64,000 bases of DNA from Bacteroidota bacterium (GCA_023387985.1 JAEWHC010000001.1:177178-241177); one strand, 5' to 3'; numbered from the stretch's first letter, positions 47,586 to 57,619 are shown. The notes: generated by a model from the sequence alone, not told the origin. Program-made: numbers and translations.

Positions 47586-48086
47586 TCATTTACCTTTTTT
47601 AGACAGAACAACGGCACCTACCATTGCGCTCAAAAACAGGATACTTGCAATTTCAAATGGAATAACAAATTCTGTAAACAGTTTTTTTCCTAAAGGGCCC
47701 ACCAGCCCAATATCACCGGCACCAGGCTCAATGAGCATATGTCCGCCGGGGCTGTATAAGGCCAGGATAATCACCACCATGAAAACAACCCCAACAAATG
47801 CACTTACGGCAAGCATAAGTCTTTTCTTTTTGAAGGAAAGGTCCTTGTTAAGGTTCATAAGCATGAGCACAAAAAGGAACAATACCATAATAGCGCCGGC
47901 ATACACAATGAGATTTACCAATGCCAGAAACTGTGCATTCAGCAAAACATAATGTCCGGAGAGGGCGAAAAATGTTACGATCAAAAAGATCACACTATAA
48001 ACCGGATTTTTTCGTGTAACAACCATAAGTGCGCTGAAAATAGCAATGGCACTTAAAATCCAGAATGCAATTTGTGTCAGGTTCAT
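47586..48086 (-). CDS. nuoJ: NADH:quinone oxidoreductase subunit J
   Basis: NuoJ, 166 aa, with five membrane helices. The segment LALVNLIVYAGAIMVLFLFV is the conserved third helix that contains the pi-bulge region of complex I. It lies between nuoI and nuoK in the operon. Confidence 0.94.
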   Translation of the reverse strand: MNLTQIAFWILSAIAIFSALMVVTRKNPVYSVIFLIVTFFALSGHYVLLNAQFLALVNLIVYAGAIMVLFLFVLMLMNLNKDLSFKKKRLMLAVSAFVGVVFMVVIILALYSPGGHMLIEPGAGDIGLVGPLGKKLFTEFVIPFEIASILFLSAMVGAVVLSKKGK

Positions 48087-48107
48087 AAACTAGTCCTGCT
48101 TTAATTA

Positions 48108-48674
48108 TTATTCAGTTTTATACTTCTTTTCTATCGGATTTCTCACCCGCCCTGCCGCAGCTTTATCGAAAGCTTCCTTATCTGTAAGGGGATTGGGAAT
48201 CAATAATCTGTCTTTGCCATATATGAATCCCCGCCTGTCATACAATGCCGTGGCATGTGTTTCACTAAGATAAATGGCGTCTTTTGGACAGGCATCTTCA
48301 CAAAACCCGCAGAAAATGCAGCGCAACATATTAATCTCATATTTTGCGGCATATTTTTCTTCACGGTAAAGGTGTTCCTCGCCAGGTTTTCTTTCGGCGG
48401 CTTCCATAGTTATGGCTTCTGCCGGACAAGCTACAGCACAGAGGCCACAGGCGGTACACCTTTCCCTGCCCTCGTTATCGCGGTTCAGTATGTGCAGTCC
48501 GCGAAACACAGGCGTGTAGTACCGCTTTTCTTCCGGATACCTGATCGTGGGTTTCTTTTTGAAAAAATGCGTAATGGTAATGCCCATTCCCTTAAGAATC
48601 GGCAGGTATAATTTTTCTGCCGTGGTTAACGGAGTTCTGTTTACCGGTTTCGCTCTATTGGTCAAATGTTGCAT
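48108..48674 (-). CDS. nuoI: NADH:quinone oxidoreductase subunit I
   Basis: NuoI, 188 aa, the ferredoxin-like subunit carrying clusters N6a and N6b. Both 4Fe-4S motifs are complete: CTACGLCAVACPAEAI and CIFCGFCEDACPKDAI. It passes electrons from the peripheral arm to NuoB. Its N-terminus is about 40 residues longer than the motif core, normal for Bacteroidetes. Confidence 0.96.
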   Translation of the reverse strand: MQHLTNRAKPVNRTPLTTAEKLYLPILKGMGITITHFFKKKPTIRYPEEKRYYTPVFRGLHILNRDNEGRERCTACGLCAVACPAEAITMEAAERKPGEEHLYREEKYAAKYEINMLRCIFCGFCEDACPKDAIYLSETHATALYDRRGFIYGKDRLLIPNPLTDKEAFDKAAAGRVRNPIEKKYKTE

Positions 48675-48687
48675 AATTCAGAGAATT

Positions 48688-49761
48688 TTAGAATGGTGAG
48701 CCATTACGTATCCACAATACGATCACCGCGGTGAGCACCATATTCAAGAGGGCAAGCGGAATGAGTTTGTTCCAGCCCAGGTTCATCAATTGATCATACC
48801 GGAACCTTGGAACTGTCCAACGCACCCACATATAAAAGAAAATGAAGAATATGGCTTTTATCAATAAGGTGACAACGCCCAGCAGTGCAATCAGGTTCGG
48901 ACTTAAGCTACTGGTTTCTTCGTTAAAGAAAGGAATATCATATCCTCCGAAATAGAAAGTGGAAAGTATGATACCACTCATGAACATGTGGGTATAATCT
49001 GTAAACAGATAGAATCCAAGTTTCATGGAACTATACTCGAGGTGATAACCGAAATTCAGTTCGCTTTCCGCTTCGGGCAGGTCAAAAGGTGTACGGTGGG
49101 TTTCGGCAAAAGAACAAATCAGGAAAATAATGAACCCCAATGGTTGATAAACAACATTCCAATAATTGGCTTGCTGGTATTCCACCATTTCACGAATGCT
49201 CAGGGTACCGTTTACCAGGATAAGTGCAATAATGGCAAGGCCCATGGCCAGCTCGTAACTGATGGTTTGGGATACACCCCTCACTGCTCCCATCAATGAA
49301 AACTTGTTGTTGCTGCTCCACCCGCCGATCATAACGCCGTAAACGCCGAGCGCAACTACAGCAAAAATGTACAACACCGCCACATTGATTTCGGCTACCT
49401 GCAACGAAACCGTTCTTCCCGCAATTACCATATCCTCTCCCCAGGGAATAACCGCACTCGTCATTAAAGCTGCACTCATTGAAAGGGCCGGCCCCATAAT
49501 GAAAAGGAATTTATTGGCATGACTGGGAATAAATTCTTCCTTGAAAAATAATTTAATGGCATCGGCAAAAGGCTGAAAGATCCCCATAGGGCCAAAGCGG
49601 TCAGGGCCATACCGGTCCTGAATAAAACCCGCTACCTTGCGCTCAGCATATGTACTGTACATTGCAAAAACGAGCGAAATAACGGTTATCCCTAAAATGA
49701 GGAGCAGTTTTTCCAGGAATAATGCCCAGTCAATCTGAATGCTTAATAATACCGAAGTCAT
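48688..49761 (-). CDS. nuoH: NADH:quinone oxidoreductase subunit H
   Basis: NuoH, 357 aa, the membrane subunit at the quinone site. Family motifs include ERKVAGFIQDRYGPDRFGP and FAETHRTPFDLPEAESEL. The start codon overlaps the nuoG stop by four bases (ATGA), so translation is coupled. Confidence 0.95.
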   Translation of the reverse strand: MTSVLLSIQIDWALFLEKLLLILGITVISLVFAMYSTYAERKVAGFIQDRYGPDRFGPMGIFQPFADAIKLFFKEEFIPSHANKFLFIMGPALSMSAALMTSAVIPWGEDMVIAGRTVSLQVAEINVAVLYIFAVVALGVYGVMIGGWSSNNKFSLMGAVRGVSQTISYELAMGLAIIALILVNGTLSIREMVEYQQANYWNVVYQPLGFIIFLICSFAETHRTPFDLPEAESELNFGYHLEYSSMKLGFYLFTDYTHMFMSGIILSTFYFGGYDIPFFNEETSSLSPNLIALLGVVTLLIKAIFFIFFYMWVRWTVPRFRYDQLMNLGWNKLIPLALLNMVLTAVIVLWIRNGSPF

Positions 49762-50891
49762 TTATCGTCATTTTTTTTGTCTTCTAATAAGTAAACATCA
49801 CTTGTAGCCGGTCCGTGAATTTCACTGAGGCGGATCTCCGGGCGGTTCACCTCACTGATCTCATGGATATCCATGAGAAGACGGGGATCCCGTTTCATTA
49901 CTTTTTCAATCGTGGTTTCGGGAATTTCAAGGTTCTTGTATTTGTTTGCACCAATTACTGAATGGCGGCTGATATCGGCTAGCCCTTCGATCTCCCAATC
50001 GGCAGTTTGCTTTTTCTCAAAGCGGCATTCATTGCAAATCCATCCTGCAGTTCCTGTCTTCGGACTTGTTTTCACTTCAGCCCATTCATCTTTACGGGCG
50101 GTAACGCGGTACACTTCTTCACCGCGCATCCAAAGTGTAACTTCTCCGCAGCACTTATCGCAATTGCGATGCGCATACATCGGTTTGGTAAACCATACGC
50201 GGTTCTTAAACCGGAATGTTTTATCGGTTAATGCACCTACCGGGCAAACATCAATTACATTGCCGATAAAATCGTTTTGCAATGCTTTGTTCAGGTATGT
50301 ACTGATCTCAGAATGGTCCCCTCTCATCAACACGCCGTGTTGCCTGGTCTCGGTGATTTGATCAGCGAGAAAAACACAACGGTAACACATGATGCAGCGG
50401 GTCATATGCAGCTGGATGTAAGGCCCCAGCGTTTCTTTCACAAAAGTACGTTTCTGAAATTCGAATCGGGTTCCGGATGTACCGTGCTCAAAACTGAGGT
50501 CCTGCAAATCGCATTCGCCTGCCTGGTCGCACACCGGGCAATCAAGCGGATGATTGATCAGCAGGAATTCCACCACACCTTCGCGGGCTTCGTACACCCT
50601 TGGGCTGGTGATGTTTTTCACCTCCATACCATCCATTACGGTGGTACGACAACTGGCCACCAACTTGGGCATGGGCCGCGGATCTTTTTCAGAACCTTTG
50701 GAAACTTCAACCAGGCAGGTGCGGCATTTTCCGCCACTTTCTTTTAGCGGGGTATAAAAACACATCGCCGGTGGTGTAACATCCCCTCCTATTTTACGAG
50801 CCGCCTGCAAAATGGTGGTGCCCGGCGGCACCTCTATCGAGATATTGTCAATTGTTACTTTAAATTGTTGGTCAGACATGCTGTTGTTCAT
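49758..50891 (-). CDS. nuoG: NADH:quinone oxidoreductase subunit G, short form
   Basis: NuoG, 377 aa, carries the N-terminal iron-sulfur clusters only. 2Fe-2S cysteines are C44, C56, C59 and C81. The H114/C118/C121/C127 site (HPLDCPVCDQAGEC) and the C166/C169/C172/C216 4Fe-4S site follow. A third cysteine-rich segment (NCDKCCGEV) lies near 240. The large molybdopterin-type domain of the roughly 900-aa enterobacterial NuoG is absent; the gene ends cleanly and overlaps nuoH, so this is a natural short form and not a truncation. A second possible start lies at 50879 (MSDQQF). Confidence 0.92.
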   Translation of the reverse strand: MNNSMSDQQFKVTIDNISIEVPPGTTILQAARKIGGDVTPPAMCFYTPLKESGGKCRTCLVEVSKGSEKDPRPMPKLVASCRTTVMDGMEVKNITSPRVYEAREGVVEFLLINHPLDCPVCDQAGECDLQDLSFEHGTSGTRFEFQKRTFVKETLGPYIQLHMTRCIMCYRCVFLADQITETRQHGVLMRGDHSEISTYLNKALQNDFIGNVIDVCPVGALTDKTFRFKNRVWFTKPMYAHRNCDKCCGEVTLWMRGEEVYRVTARKDEWAEVKTSPKTGTAGWICNECRFEKKQTADWEIEGLADISRHSVIGANKYKNLEIPETTIEKVMKRDPRLLMDIHEISEVNRPEIRLSEIHGPATSDVYLLEDKKNDDK

Positions 50892-50923
50892 TTAGAATTC
50901 AACAATAATTCAAAATCCATCCA

Positions 50924-52288
50924 TCAAGCTTCCACAGGCACCGGCAACGGATCCGCATAATGCGCAAGTCCGTAGTTCCGGGTCTGGCTAAGTTCGGGAT
51001 TATTAATATGCCATTCAAACTCGTCACGGAAATGGCGAATAGCTGCGGCCACAGGCCATGCAGCAGCGTCACCAAGCGGGCAAATGGTATTGCCGTCAAT
51101 CTTTCGCTGCACATCCCAAAGCAAATCAATATCACTCATTGTACCCCTTCCGGTTTCTATCGCATATAAAATCTTATGCATCCAAAGTGTTCCTTCACGG
51201 CATGGCGAACATTGTCCGCAGGATTCATGACGGTAAAAGCGGGCAAGGGAATACGTGTGGCGAACAATACACTGATCTTCATCAAGCACAATAAAGCCAC
51301 CTGAACCCATTGCACTGCCCGTTATGAATCCGCCATCAGCCAAACTTTCGTAATTCATTAAGCGGGTTTCGCCATTTGCGGTTTTGAAAAGCAAATTCGC
51401 CGGAAGCACAGGTACGGATGATCCTCCTGGTATACATGCCTTCAAACGTTTACCGTTTGGTATGCCTCCGCAATATTCATCGCTGTAAACAAATTCTTCA
51501 ACACTGATCGTCATATCAATTTCATAAACACCCGGTTTGTTGATATTGCCACATGCGCTAATCAGCTTGGTACCGGTTGAACGCCCTACTCCGATTTTCG
51601 CATATTCCTCACCTGTAATATTAATAATGGGACCAACTGATGCTATGGTTTCTACATTATTCACAACGGTGGGGCAACCCCACAAACCTTTTACAGCCGG
51701 GAAGGGCGGTTTAATCCTTGGGTTCCCTCTTTTTCCTTCGAGGCTTTCAAGCAAAGCGGTTTCTTCACCACAGATGTAGGCGCCGGCTCCCCGGTGAACG
51801 TAGATCTCGAGATCAAATCCGGTACCCAGAATATTTTTACCGAGCCAGCCATTTTGCCTGGCTTCAGCAATAGCTTTCTCCAAAATTTCGGGAATCCAGG
51901 CATATTCTCCACGGATGTAGATGTATGAAACATTTGACCCGAGGGCAAAGCTGGAAATGATCATTCCTTCGATCAGCAAATGTGGAATAAATTCCATCAG
52001 GTAGCGGTCTTTAAACGTACCGGGCTCCGATTCATCCGCATTCACCACAAGATAACGCGGAACGCCTTCCGGCTTGGCCAGGAAGCTCCATTTCATCCCC
52101 GCCGGAAATCCCGCACCGCCCCGGCCACGCAAGCCGCTCTTTTTCACCTCCTCAACGATTTCATCGGGAGACATATTTTTCAAAGCTTTTTCAACGCTGG
52201 CATAGCCGCCTTCACGCCGGTAAACTTCATAAGTTTTTATGCCTTCAATATGTGCCTTTTCCAGCAATAGTTTTCTACCCATGTTCAA
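50924..52288 (-). CDS. nuoF: NADH:quinone oxidoreductase subunit F
   Basis: NuoF, 454 aa, the NADH-oxidising flavoprotein. The NADH/FMN motif is LRGRGGAGFPAGMKW at about residue 52, the second nucleotide-binding block includes GAGAYICGEETALLESLEG, and the N3 4Fe-4S cluster motif is SCGQCSPCREGT at about 355 with a fourth cysteine in TICPLGD. The start may be the ATG two codons in (MGRKLL). Confidence 0.96.
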   Translation of the reverse strand: MNMGRKLLLEKAHIEGIKTYEVYRREGGYASVEKALKNMSPDEIVEEVKKSGLRGRGGAGFPAGMKWSFLAKPEGVPRYLVVNADESEPGTFKDRYLMEFIPHLLIEGMIISSFALGSNVSYIYIRGEYAWIPEILEKAIAEARQNGWLGKNILGTGFDLEIYVHRGAGAYICGEETALLESLEGKRGNPRIKPPFPAVKGLWGCPTVVNNVETIASVGPIINITGEEYAKIGVGRSTGTKLISACGNINKPGVYEIDMTISVEEFVYSDEYCGGIPNGKRLKACIPGGSSVPVLPANLLFKTANGETRLMNYESLADGGFITGSAMGSGGFIVLDEDQCIVRHTYSLARFYRHESCGQCSPCREGTLWMHKILYAIETGRGTMSDIDLLWDVQRKIDGNTICPLGDAAAWPVAAAIRHFRDEFEWHINNPELSQTRNYGLAHYADPLPVPVEA

Positions 52289-52314
52289 TATGCTGTTTAT
52301 GCTTTAATCCTGGC

Positions 52315-52806
52315 TTAATTGGAATACTTAGCCCGGATTTCCGCAATAATTTGGTCAATTTTTTGTTCAGTTAAATGCTCCTGATAATGCTTTCCTTCCA
52401 GCATCATCGGAGCGTATCCGCATGCACCAAGGCATTCTGCCGTTTTTAATGTAAACAACCCATCTGCTGTGGTTTCCCCAATATCAATACTCAGCTTGTT
52501 CTTAATATAATCAATGATGTTGTCGCTGCCGCGTACCATGCATGGCCCCGTTTGGCAAACTTCAAAAACATGCTTGCCCACGGGCTCGAGATTGTACATG
52601 GTATAAAATGTAGCCACTTCATAAACCTCTATAGGCAAAAGGCCCAAAAGATCAGCGACATAATCCATAGTTTCAGTGCTGAGCCATCCCCATTCTTTTT
52701 GTGCCAGGTGCAATACCGGTAATAGCGCACTCTTGCTGTGCTCTGCCGGATAACGGCTTCTTATTTCTTCAACTTGTTTTAAGTTCTCTTCAGTAAATGT
52801 TGGCAT
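52315..52806 (-). CDS. nuoE: NADH:quinone oxidoreductase subunit E
   Basis: NuoE, 163 aa, a thioredoxin-fold subunit holding cluster N1a. The four ligand cysteines are in VCQTGPCMVRG and ECLGACGYAPM. It partners NuoF, encoded 26 bp downstream. Confidence 0.95.
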   Translation of the reverse strand: MPTFTEENLKQVEEIRSRYPAEHSKSALLPVLHLAQKEWGWLSTETMDYVADLLGLLPIEVYEVATFYTMYNLEPVGKHVFEVCQTGPCMVRGSDNIIDYIKNKLSIDIGETTADGLFTLKTAECLGACGYAPMMLEGKHYQEHLTEQKIDQIIAEIRAKYSN

Positions 52807-52837
52807 ACCTGTTTGGTTTCAATCACTCTTTTATAAA

Positions 52838-54076
52838 TCAAGCATCCATTTCGCCTGCAATAAGGTTTAATGATGACATGGTAATTATCGCATCTGCAAT
52901 CATCCCCCCCCTGATCAGTTCGGGAAACGCCTGGTAGTAAATAAAGCATGGCCTTCTGAAGTGCAACCGGTAGGGGGTACGACCGCCGTCGCTGATCAGG
53001 TAAAATCCCAATTCGCCGTTAGCAGCTTCAATACCATGGTATACTTCACCTACGGGCATTTCTATTTCACCCATCACGATTTTAAAGTGATAGATGAGTT
53101 GTTCCATGCTGGTATAAACTTCATGTTTGGGCGGCAGATAATAATGCGGAGCATCTGCGTGGAAAACTTCGGCTTCAGCGCCTTTAAATTCCTGCACTTT
53201 GCGATATGCCTGTTCAATGAGGCTAAGACTTTGCCACATTTCACCATCTCTCACCAGGAAACGGTCATAACAGTCGCCGGTTGTTCCTACAGGAATTTCA
53301 AACTGAAAATCTTCATAGCTTGAATAAGGATTGGCAACGCGAACATCGTAATCGACACCGGCGGCACGAAGGTTCGGACCGGTAAATCCATAAGACAATG
53401 CTCTTTCGGCCCCAATTCCTCCAACACCCTGTAAGCGGTCAACAAAAATCTTATTGCGGACAAACAGATCATTGAATTCTTTAAGCGCCGGCGGATATTC
53501 TTTCAGGAATTTTTCAAGCTTGGTAAATGCCACATCATTGAAATTTCTTTCAAAGCCGCCTATACGACCAATGTTGGTCAGCAAGCGGCTGCCGCAGACC
53601 TCTTCCCATATTTCGTAAATCAGCTCACGGTATTGCATTACATACAGGAAACCGGTATATGCACCACTATCCACACCCATAATGGAATTGCAGATCAGGT
53701 GGTCCGCAATGCGGGCCAGTTCCATTATAATGATGCGTAAATAATCCACGCGCTTGGGAACTTTTATGCCAAGCAGTTTTTCACAGGTCATGTGCCATCC
53801 CATATTATTGATGGCGGAACTGCAATAATTCAACCTGTCGGTTAACGGCGTGATCTGATACAATGGCCTCCGTTCGGCAATTTTTTCAAATGCCCTGTGG
53901 ATGTATCCTACAGTTTGTTCAGTATCGAGAATGGTTTCGCCGTCTAATTCCACAATATTTTGGAACACCCCATGTGTAGCAGGGTGCGTCGGTCCAAGGT
54001 TTAACGTAGTTGTCTGCCTTTGAAGACTGTCTTCAGGCAGGGGAATATGGCGAACAATGCTTTGATCCTTCATCAC
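52838..54076 (-). CDS. nuoD: NADH:quinone oxidoreductase subunit D
   Basis: NuoD, 412 aa, the 49-kDa-type subunit that forms the quinone-binding cavity with NuoB. Family blocks are NLGPTHPATHGVFQ near the N-terminus, GYIHRAFEKIAE, and the C-terminal PYRLHFRRPCFIYYQAF. NuoC and NuoD are separate genes here, unlike the fused NuoCD of enterobacteria. Confidence 0.96.
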   Translation of the reverse strand: MMKDQSIVRHIPLPEDSLQRQTTTLNLGPTHPATHGVFQNIVELDGETILDTEQTVGYIHRAFEKIAERRPLYQITPLTDRLNYCSSAINNMGWHMTCEKLLGIKVPKRVDYLRIIIMELARIADHLICNSIMGVDSGAYTGFLYVMQYRELIYEIWEEVCGSRLLTNIGRIGGFERNFNDVAFTKLEKFLKEYPPALKEFNDLFVRNKIFVDRLQGVGGIGAERALSYGFTGPNLRAAGVDYDVRVANPYSSYEDFQFEIPVGTTGDCYDRFLVRDGEMWQSLSLIEQAYRKVQEFKGAEAEVFHADAPHYYLPPKHEVYTSMEQLIYHFKIVMGEIEMPVGEVYHGIEAANGELGFYLISDGGRTPYRLHFRRPCFIYYQAFPELIRGGMIADAIITMSSLNLIAGEMDA

Positions 54077-54090
54077 TACTGTTTTAGTCG

Positions 54091-54627
54091 TTATGACTTT
54101 TCATTTTCTGTTTGCAAATAATTGGCTCCCCGGCCAAACATTTCATCATCTTTATCTATCCTGGTCTGATCCTCAAGCGGATATTGTTTTCGCATTGGAA
54201 AATAATCCATCTCTTCCACGTTTAAAATGCGCTTAAGGTTTGGATGGCCAACAAAGTTTATCCCAAAGAAATCATAGGTTTCCCTTTCCATCCAGTTTGC
54301 ACCAGGAAAAATGCTTGTGGCGGTGTATACATCCGGCTGTTTAATATTTACAAACAACTTCATGCGCAGCCTTATATTTTCCTTCATATTGTGGAGGTGG
54401 TAAACTACGGCAAGTTCGCGACCGGCATCATCTGGATAATGTACTGCACAGATATCTGTAATAAACCGGAAGCCCATCTCTTCTTCAAACAAAAACTGCA
54501 ATACCTTCAGGTTATCTTTGGCGGGAATTTCAAAAGTCAGCCAATCGGAATCTTCATTCCACTGCAGATTTTCTTCTCCGAATTTTTCATTTAACCTGCT
54601 TTTGATTCGTTCAGTTGTTAGCGCCAT
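54091..54627 (-). CDS. nuoC: NADH:quinone oxidoreductase subunit C
   Basis: NuoC, 178 aa, the 30-kDa-type subunit. The signature is GANWMERETYDFFGINFVGH, followed by LKRILNVEEMDYFPMRKQYP. It lies 18 bp after nuoB and 14 bp before nuoD. Confidence 0.95.
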   Translation of the reverse strand: MALTTERIKSRLNEKFGEENLQWNEDSDWLTFEIPAKDNLKVLQFLFEEEMGFRFITDICAVHYPDDAGRELAVVYHLHNMKENIRLRMKLFVNIKQPDVYTATSIFPGANWMERETYDFFGINFVGHPNLKRILNVEEMDYFPMRKQYPLEDQTRIDKDDEMFGRGANYLQTENEKS

Positions 54628-54645
54628 TTTCAGTAAAATGTTTAT

Positions 54646-55230
54646 TTATTCAATACCATATTCCGCCAGCAAACCCGCATATCTGGGAGAGTTTCTTCTG
54701 CGAATGTTTTCTTTGCCCACGAGGTCCTGCACCCGCAGAATTCCATCAAGAATTGCTTCCGGACGAGGCGGGCATCCCGGAACGTATACATCCACAGGAA
54801 CAACCTGGTCGATTCCCTGCAAAACGGAATAGGTATCAAAAATTCCACCTGAACAAGCACAGGCACCAACGGCTATTACCCAGCGGGGCTCAGCCATTTG
54901 CAGGTAGACCTGTTTGACAACTGGTCCCATTTTTTTCGCGATGGTGCCCATTACCATCAACACATCGCATTGGCGCGGACTGAAACCTACTCTTTCGGCC
55001 CCAAACCGCCCCAGGTCATAATGAGACGCCATAGTGGCCATAAATTCGATGCCGCAGCAACTCGTGGCAAACGGCAATGGCCACAAACTGTTTTGACGGC
55101 CCATTCCTACAAGTTCACTCAACTTGGTTGCAAAAAACCCTTCGCCTTGCAAACCGTCCGGGGCTTCCCCCATTTTTATTGTACTGTTATTGTACCGAAC
55201 GGGCCTTCCCTGATATATCAAATCTTTCAT
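54646..55230 (-). CDS. nuoB: NADH:quinone oxidoreductase subunit B
   Basis: NuoB, 194 aa, holds the N2 cluster that reduces quinone. Its ligands are the tandem C58-C59 (ATSCCGIEFMA), C124 (VGACACSGG) and C153 (VPGCPPRPEAI). All are present. Confidence 0.96.
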   Translation of the reverse strand: MKDLIYQGRPVRYNNSTIKMGEAPDGLQGEGFFATKLSELVGMGRQNSLWPLPFATSCCGIEFMATMASHYDLGRFGAERVGFSPRQCDVLMVMGTIAKKMGPVVKQVYLQMAEPRWVIAVGACACSGGIFDTYSVLQGIDQVVPVDVYVPGCPPRPEAILDGILRVQDLVGKENIRRRNSPRYAGLLAEYGIE

Positions 55231-55282
55231 TGGCTGCTGGTAATTTAATCCTTTAAATAATTCGCATTTTTCATTTATCCAT

Positions 55283-55669
55283 TTAATCCTCCCAATCCAG
55301 GGCGCCTTTTTTTACTATGTAAATAAACCCGGTAAGAAATAAACCTACAAACAACAGCACCGGCCAAAAACCGGTCCAGCCCAGTTCGTTGAAATTTACC
55401 GCGTAGGGATAAAAGAAAATGACTTCTACATCAAACAATACAAACAATATACCTACGAGAAAATACTTGATAGACATTGGCTGTCTGGCATTTCCAACCT
55501 GTTCAATACCACTTTCAAATGTATCCTGTTTTGCCCTGGATTTGCGTTTGGGCCCTAGTAAACTACTAACGAAGAGCATGGCAATAACAAAACCAACGGC
55601 AATGAGAAGTTGCAAAGCGATGGGCATATAGTTGGCAGGCGATGAAATAACTTGTAATAAGGAGAACAT
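55283..55669 (-). CDS. nuoA: NADH:quinone oxidoreductase subunit A
   Basis: NuoA, 128 aa, with three membrane helices and the conserved loop KQDTFESGIEQVGNARQPMS between helices 1 and 2, plus FDVEVIFFYPYAV. It is the first gene of the 14-gene nuo operon, which runs leftward to nuoN with no large gap. Confidence 0.95.
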   Translation of the reverse strand: MFSLLQVISSPANYMPIALQLLIAVGFVIAMLFVSSLLGPKRKSRAKQDTFESGIEQVGNARQPMSIKYFLVGILFVLFDVEVIFFYPYAVNFNELGWTGFWPVLLFVGLFLTGFIYIVKKGALDWED

Positions 55670-55691
55670 GCGCTCAAAAATTGCTTGTTTG

Positions 55692-55699
55692 CAAAAGTA
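55692..55699 (-). promoter_or_regulatory. -7 promoter box of the nuo operon
   Basis: TACTTTTG on the minus strand is a full match to TAnnTTTG, 22 bases before the nuoA start. The -33 part is unclear (a TTTTAG lies at about the right distance). Confidence 0.5.
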
Positions 55700-55748
55700 C
55701 GGCTGTTAATTCTAAAAGCCACATTCATTTTTTTGTGGTCATGGTAAT

Positions 55749-55778
55749 AAAAAATCCTCCATATCGGAGGATTTTTTT
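55749..55778 (-). terminator. Terminator downstream of the TPR gene
   Basis: The palindrome AATCCTCC-ATATC-GGAGGATT (55753-55773) has A and T runs on both sides, so it could work in either direction. By position it ends the leftward TPR transcript before the nuo promoter. Confidence 0.75.
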
Positions 55779-55804
55779 GTATAAGAAAATATATAATTTA
55801 TAAG

Positions 55805-57496
55805 CTACGGACTGGTTTTTTTCAATCCAGTGGTTCGGTTCCCCATTGCCTTCAGCAGGCGTTCAGCTTCTGCTTTCGTCATCTTCGCGTAGTCATTTTC
55901 GGGATCCATGGCAAGAATGGCATTGCTAAACTCGAGGGCTTTTTGATAATCACCGGCTTTTACAAGATAGTAATAGATCTTGTAACCCAACTGGGTGATG
56001 ATCCTGCTTTTGTTTGTTGCTGTATCTTTTCTCAGAAATTCTACATACTGATCAATGGCTGGAATCGCAGTTCCCTGGGAAGTGTCCACATCTGCAGCCT
56101 GGGCGCTACGTACACGCAATGCATATCCCTGGGTTTGGTCAGGATAGGAATTGATATAACGGACCGCCCATTTATCGGCTTCAGGATAATTGCCAGACTT
56201 GTGTGCAGCATCAATAAGATAAAAGTAATTGTAAGCGGTTGTGTCTTCACGAATCTCCATGCTTTTTTTGAGCCATTTGTACTGTCCATCATAGCTTTCC
56301 TGGGCAGCGTAGGCATCAGCAATTGCTTTCATGTATTGAAGTTTGTTCTCAACCACTGTATCCAGAGCAACCGCTTTTTCCGTCATCGCGTCGGCCTGTG
56401 CCACATACTGCGGAACTTTCAGATAAATGGTGGCCATTGCGGAATAATCATCTGATGTGATCTTGGAGGGATGTTCCTCTTTCATGAATTTTTCCATATT
56501 CTGCAACGCCTGAATGGAATCTCCAAGACGGTCATAGTTAAAAGCAAAGAGCTTATAAACTTTTGGAAATTTGGTTCCGTTAAGCGAAGCTTCAATTTGC
56601 TTGCCCCGTTGTAAAGATTGCTGGTAATTTCCTGCACGGAATTCAAAGTCGGCAGCCCAGTAATCGTTTTCCAGGTTTTTGTCGGCATTGGCCAGGTACC
56701 CGTCCATGTATTTCTTGGCTTCATTTACATCACGGTTTTTATAATAATCATAAAGGGCGAGGTATGCGGGTAAAAACTTCTCGTCTGCCTGCACAGCACG
56801 GATATAATATCCGAGGTATTCGCTCACGTTACGCTGGCTTTCGAAGATCTTTCCGATACGGTAAAAAGCTTCAGCATAGGAGCCATCTTTTGCGAGCGCA
56901 TCATCGAAGGCACGTTTGGCCGGGCCGCCGTATTCACCGCCACCTTTAAGGTGAACTTTGCCCAGGTTAACATATGTTTCAGCATCCGTAGCTGCCAGTT
57001 CTTCAAGGTTTTTGCCTTTGGCAATGGCCAGGTCACGGTCTCCCATTTGGCTGGTTCCATCGGCAATGGCACGAATAACCGCTTTCAGAATTTCGGGTTC
57101 TCCGTATCGTTTGTTTTTACGATTTGCAGTTGCTTCAATTGCCGCTGCAAAATGTGCACGTGAAGCTGCTTCTTTACCATCAAGCATTTCTACATGACCT
57201 GTTCCCACCACAATCAACGGATTTTGAGATGTAGCCGTCATTGCTTTCTGATAAATGTCTCTTGCCAGATTTAATGCCTCTGGTTCCTCCGCACGTTGAG
57301 CAAGATAAGCCTGACCCAACCAATAGTTCGCTTCGGGGCTCGCCGGATTTTGCTGTACCTGAGTCTTCAAAGTTGAAATCGCGGAGGTAAAGCGGTTATC
57401 CATTATATCCTTCCTTGCCTGGTCAATTGGCGAAGTTTGACTGATGGCAGCAAACGAAACGAAGGCGGCTGTCAAACTTAAAATCATTCTTTTCAT
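55805..57496 (-). CDS. Exported tetratricopeptide-repeat protein
   Basis: A 563-aa protein with a signal peptide (about residues 1-19, ending SFAAISQ) and a string of TPR helices over most of its length (for example SPEANYWLGQAYLAQ, AEAFYRIGKIFESQ and QKALEFSNAILAMDPEN near the end). It is likely a periplasmic scaffold. It follows the PstS-like lipoprotein gene on the same strand after about 120 bp. In other Bacteroidetes a similar pair often sits behind the exbB-exbD-tonB genes (from memory), hinting at a link with TonB energy coupling. Confidence 0.85.
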   Translation of the reverse strand: MKRMILSLTAAFVSFAAISQTSPIDQARKDIMDNRFTSAISTLKTQVQQNPASPEANYWLGQAYLAQRAEEPEALNLARDIYQKAMTATSQNPLIVVGTGHVEMLDGKEAASRAHFAAAIEATANRKNKRYGEPEILKAVIRAIADGTSQMGDRDLAIAKGKNLEELAATDAETYVNLGKVHLKGGGEYGGPAKRAFDDALAKDGSYAEAFYRIGKIFESQRNVSEYLGYYIRAVQADEKFLPAYLALYDYYKNRDVNEAKKYMDGYLANADKNLENDYWAADFEFRAGNYQQSLQRGKQIEASLNGTKFPKVYKLFAFNYDRLGDSIQALQNMEKFMKEEHPSKITSDDYSAMATIYLKVPQYVAQADAMTEKAVALDTVVENKLQYMKAIADAYAAQESYDGQYKWLKKSMEIREDTTAYNYFYLIDAAHKSGNYPEADKWAVRYINSYPDQTQGYALRVRSAQAADVDTSQGTAIPAIDQYVEFLRKDTATNKSRIITQLGYKIYYYLVKAGDYQKALEFSNAILAMDPENDYAKMTKAEAERLLKAMGNRTTGLKKTSP

Positions 57497-57619
57497 TTTT
57501 CCTATTGGGTGTTTTAGATTTTTTACAAATAAAGTGAAATTTTTAAATCAATAACAAGTTTTGCATACAATATTTAATACGGATCAAAAAAGCTGTTGGA
57601 ATATTTCGTGGGTTTATTA

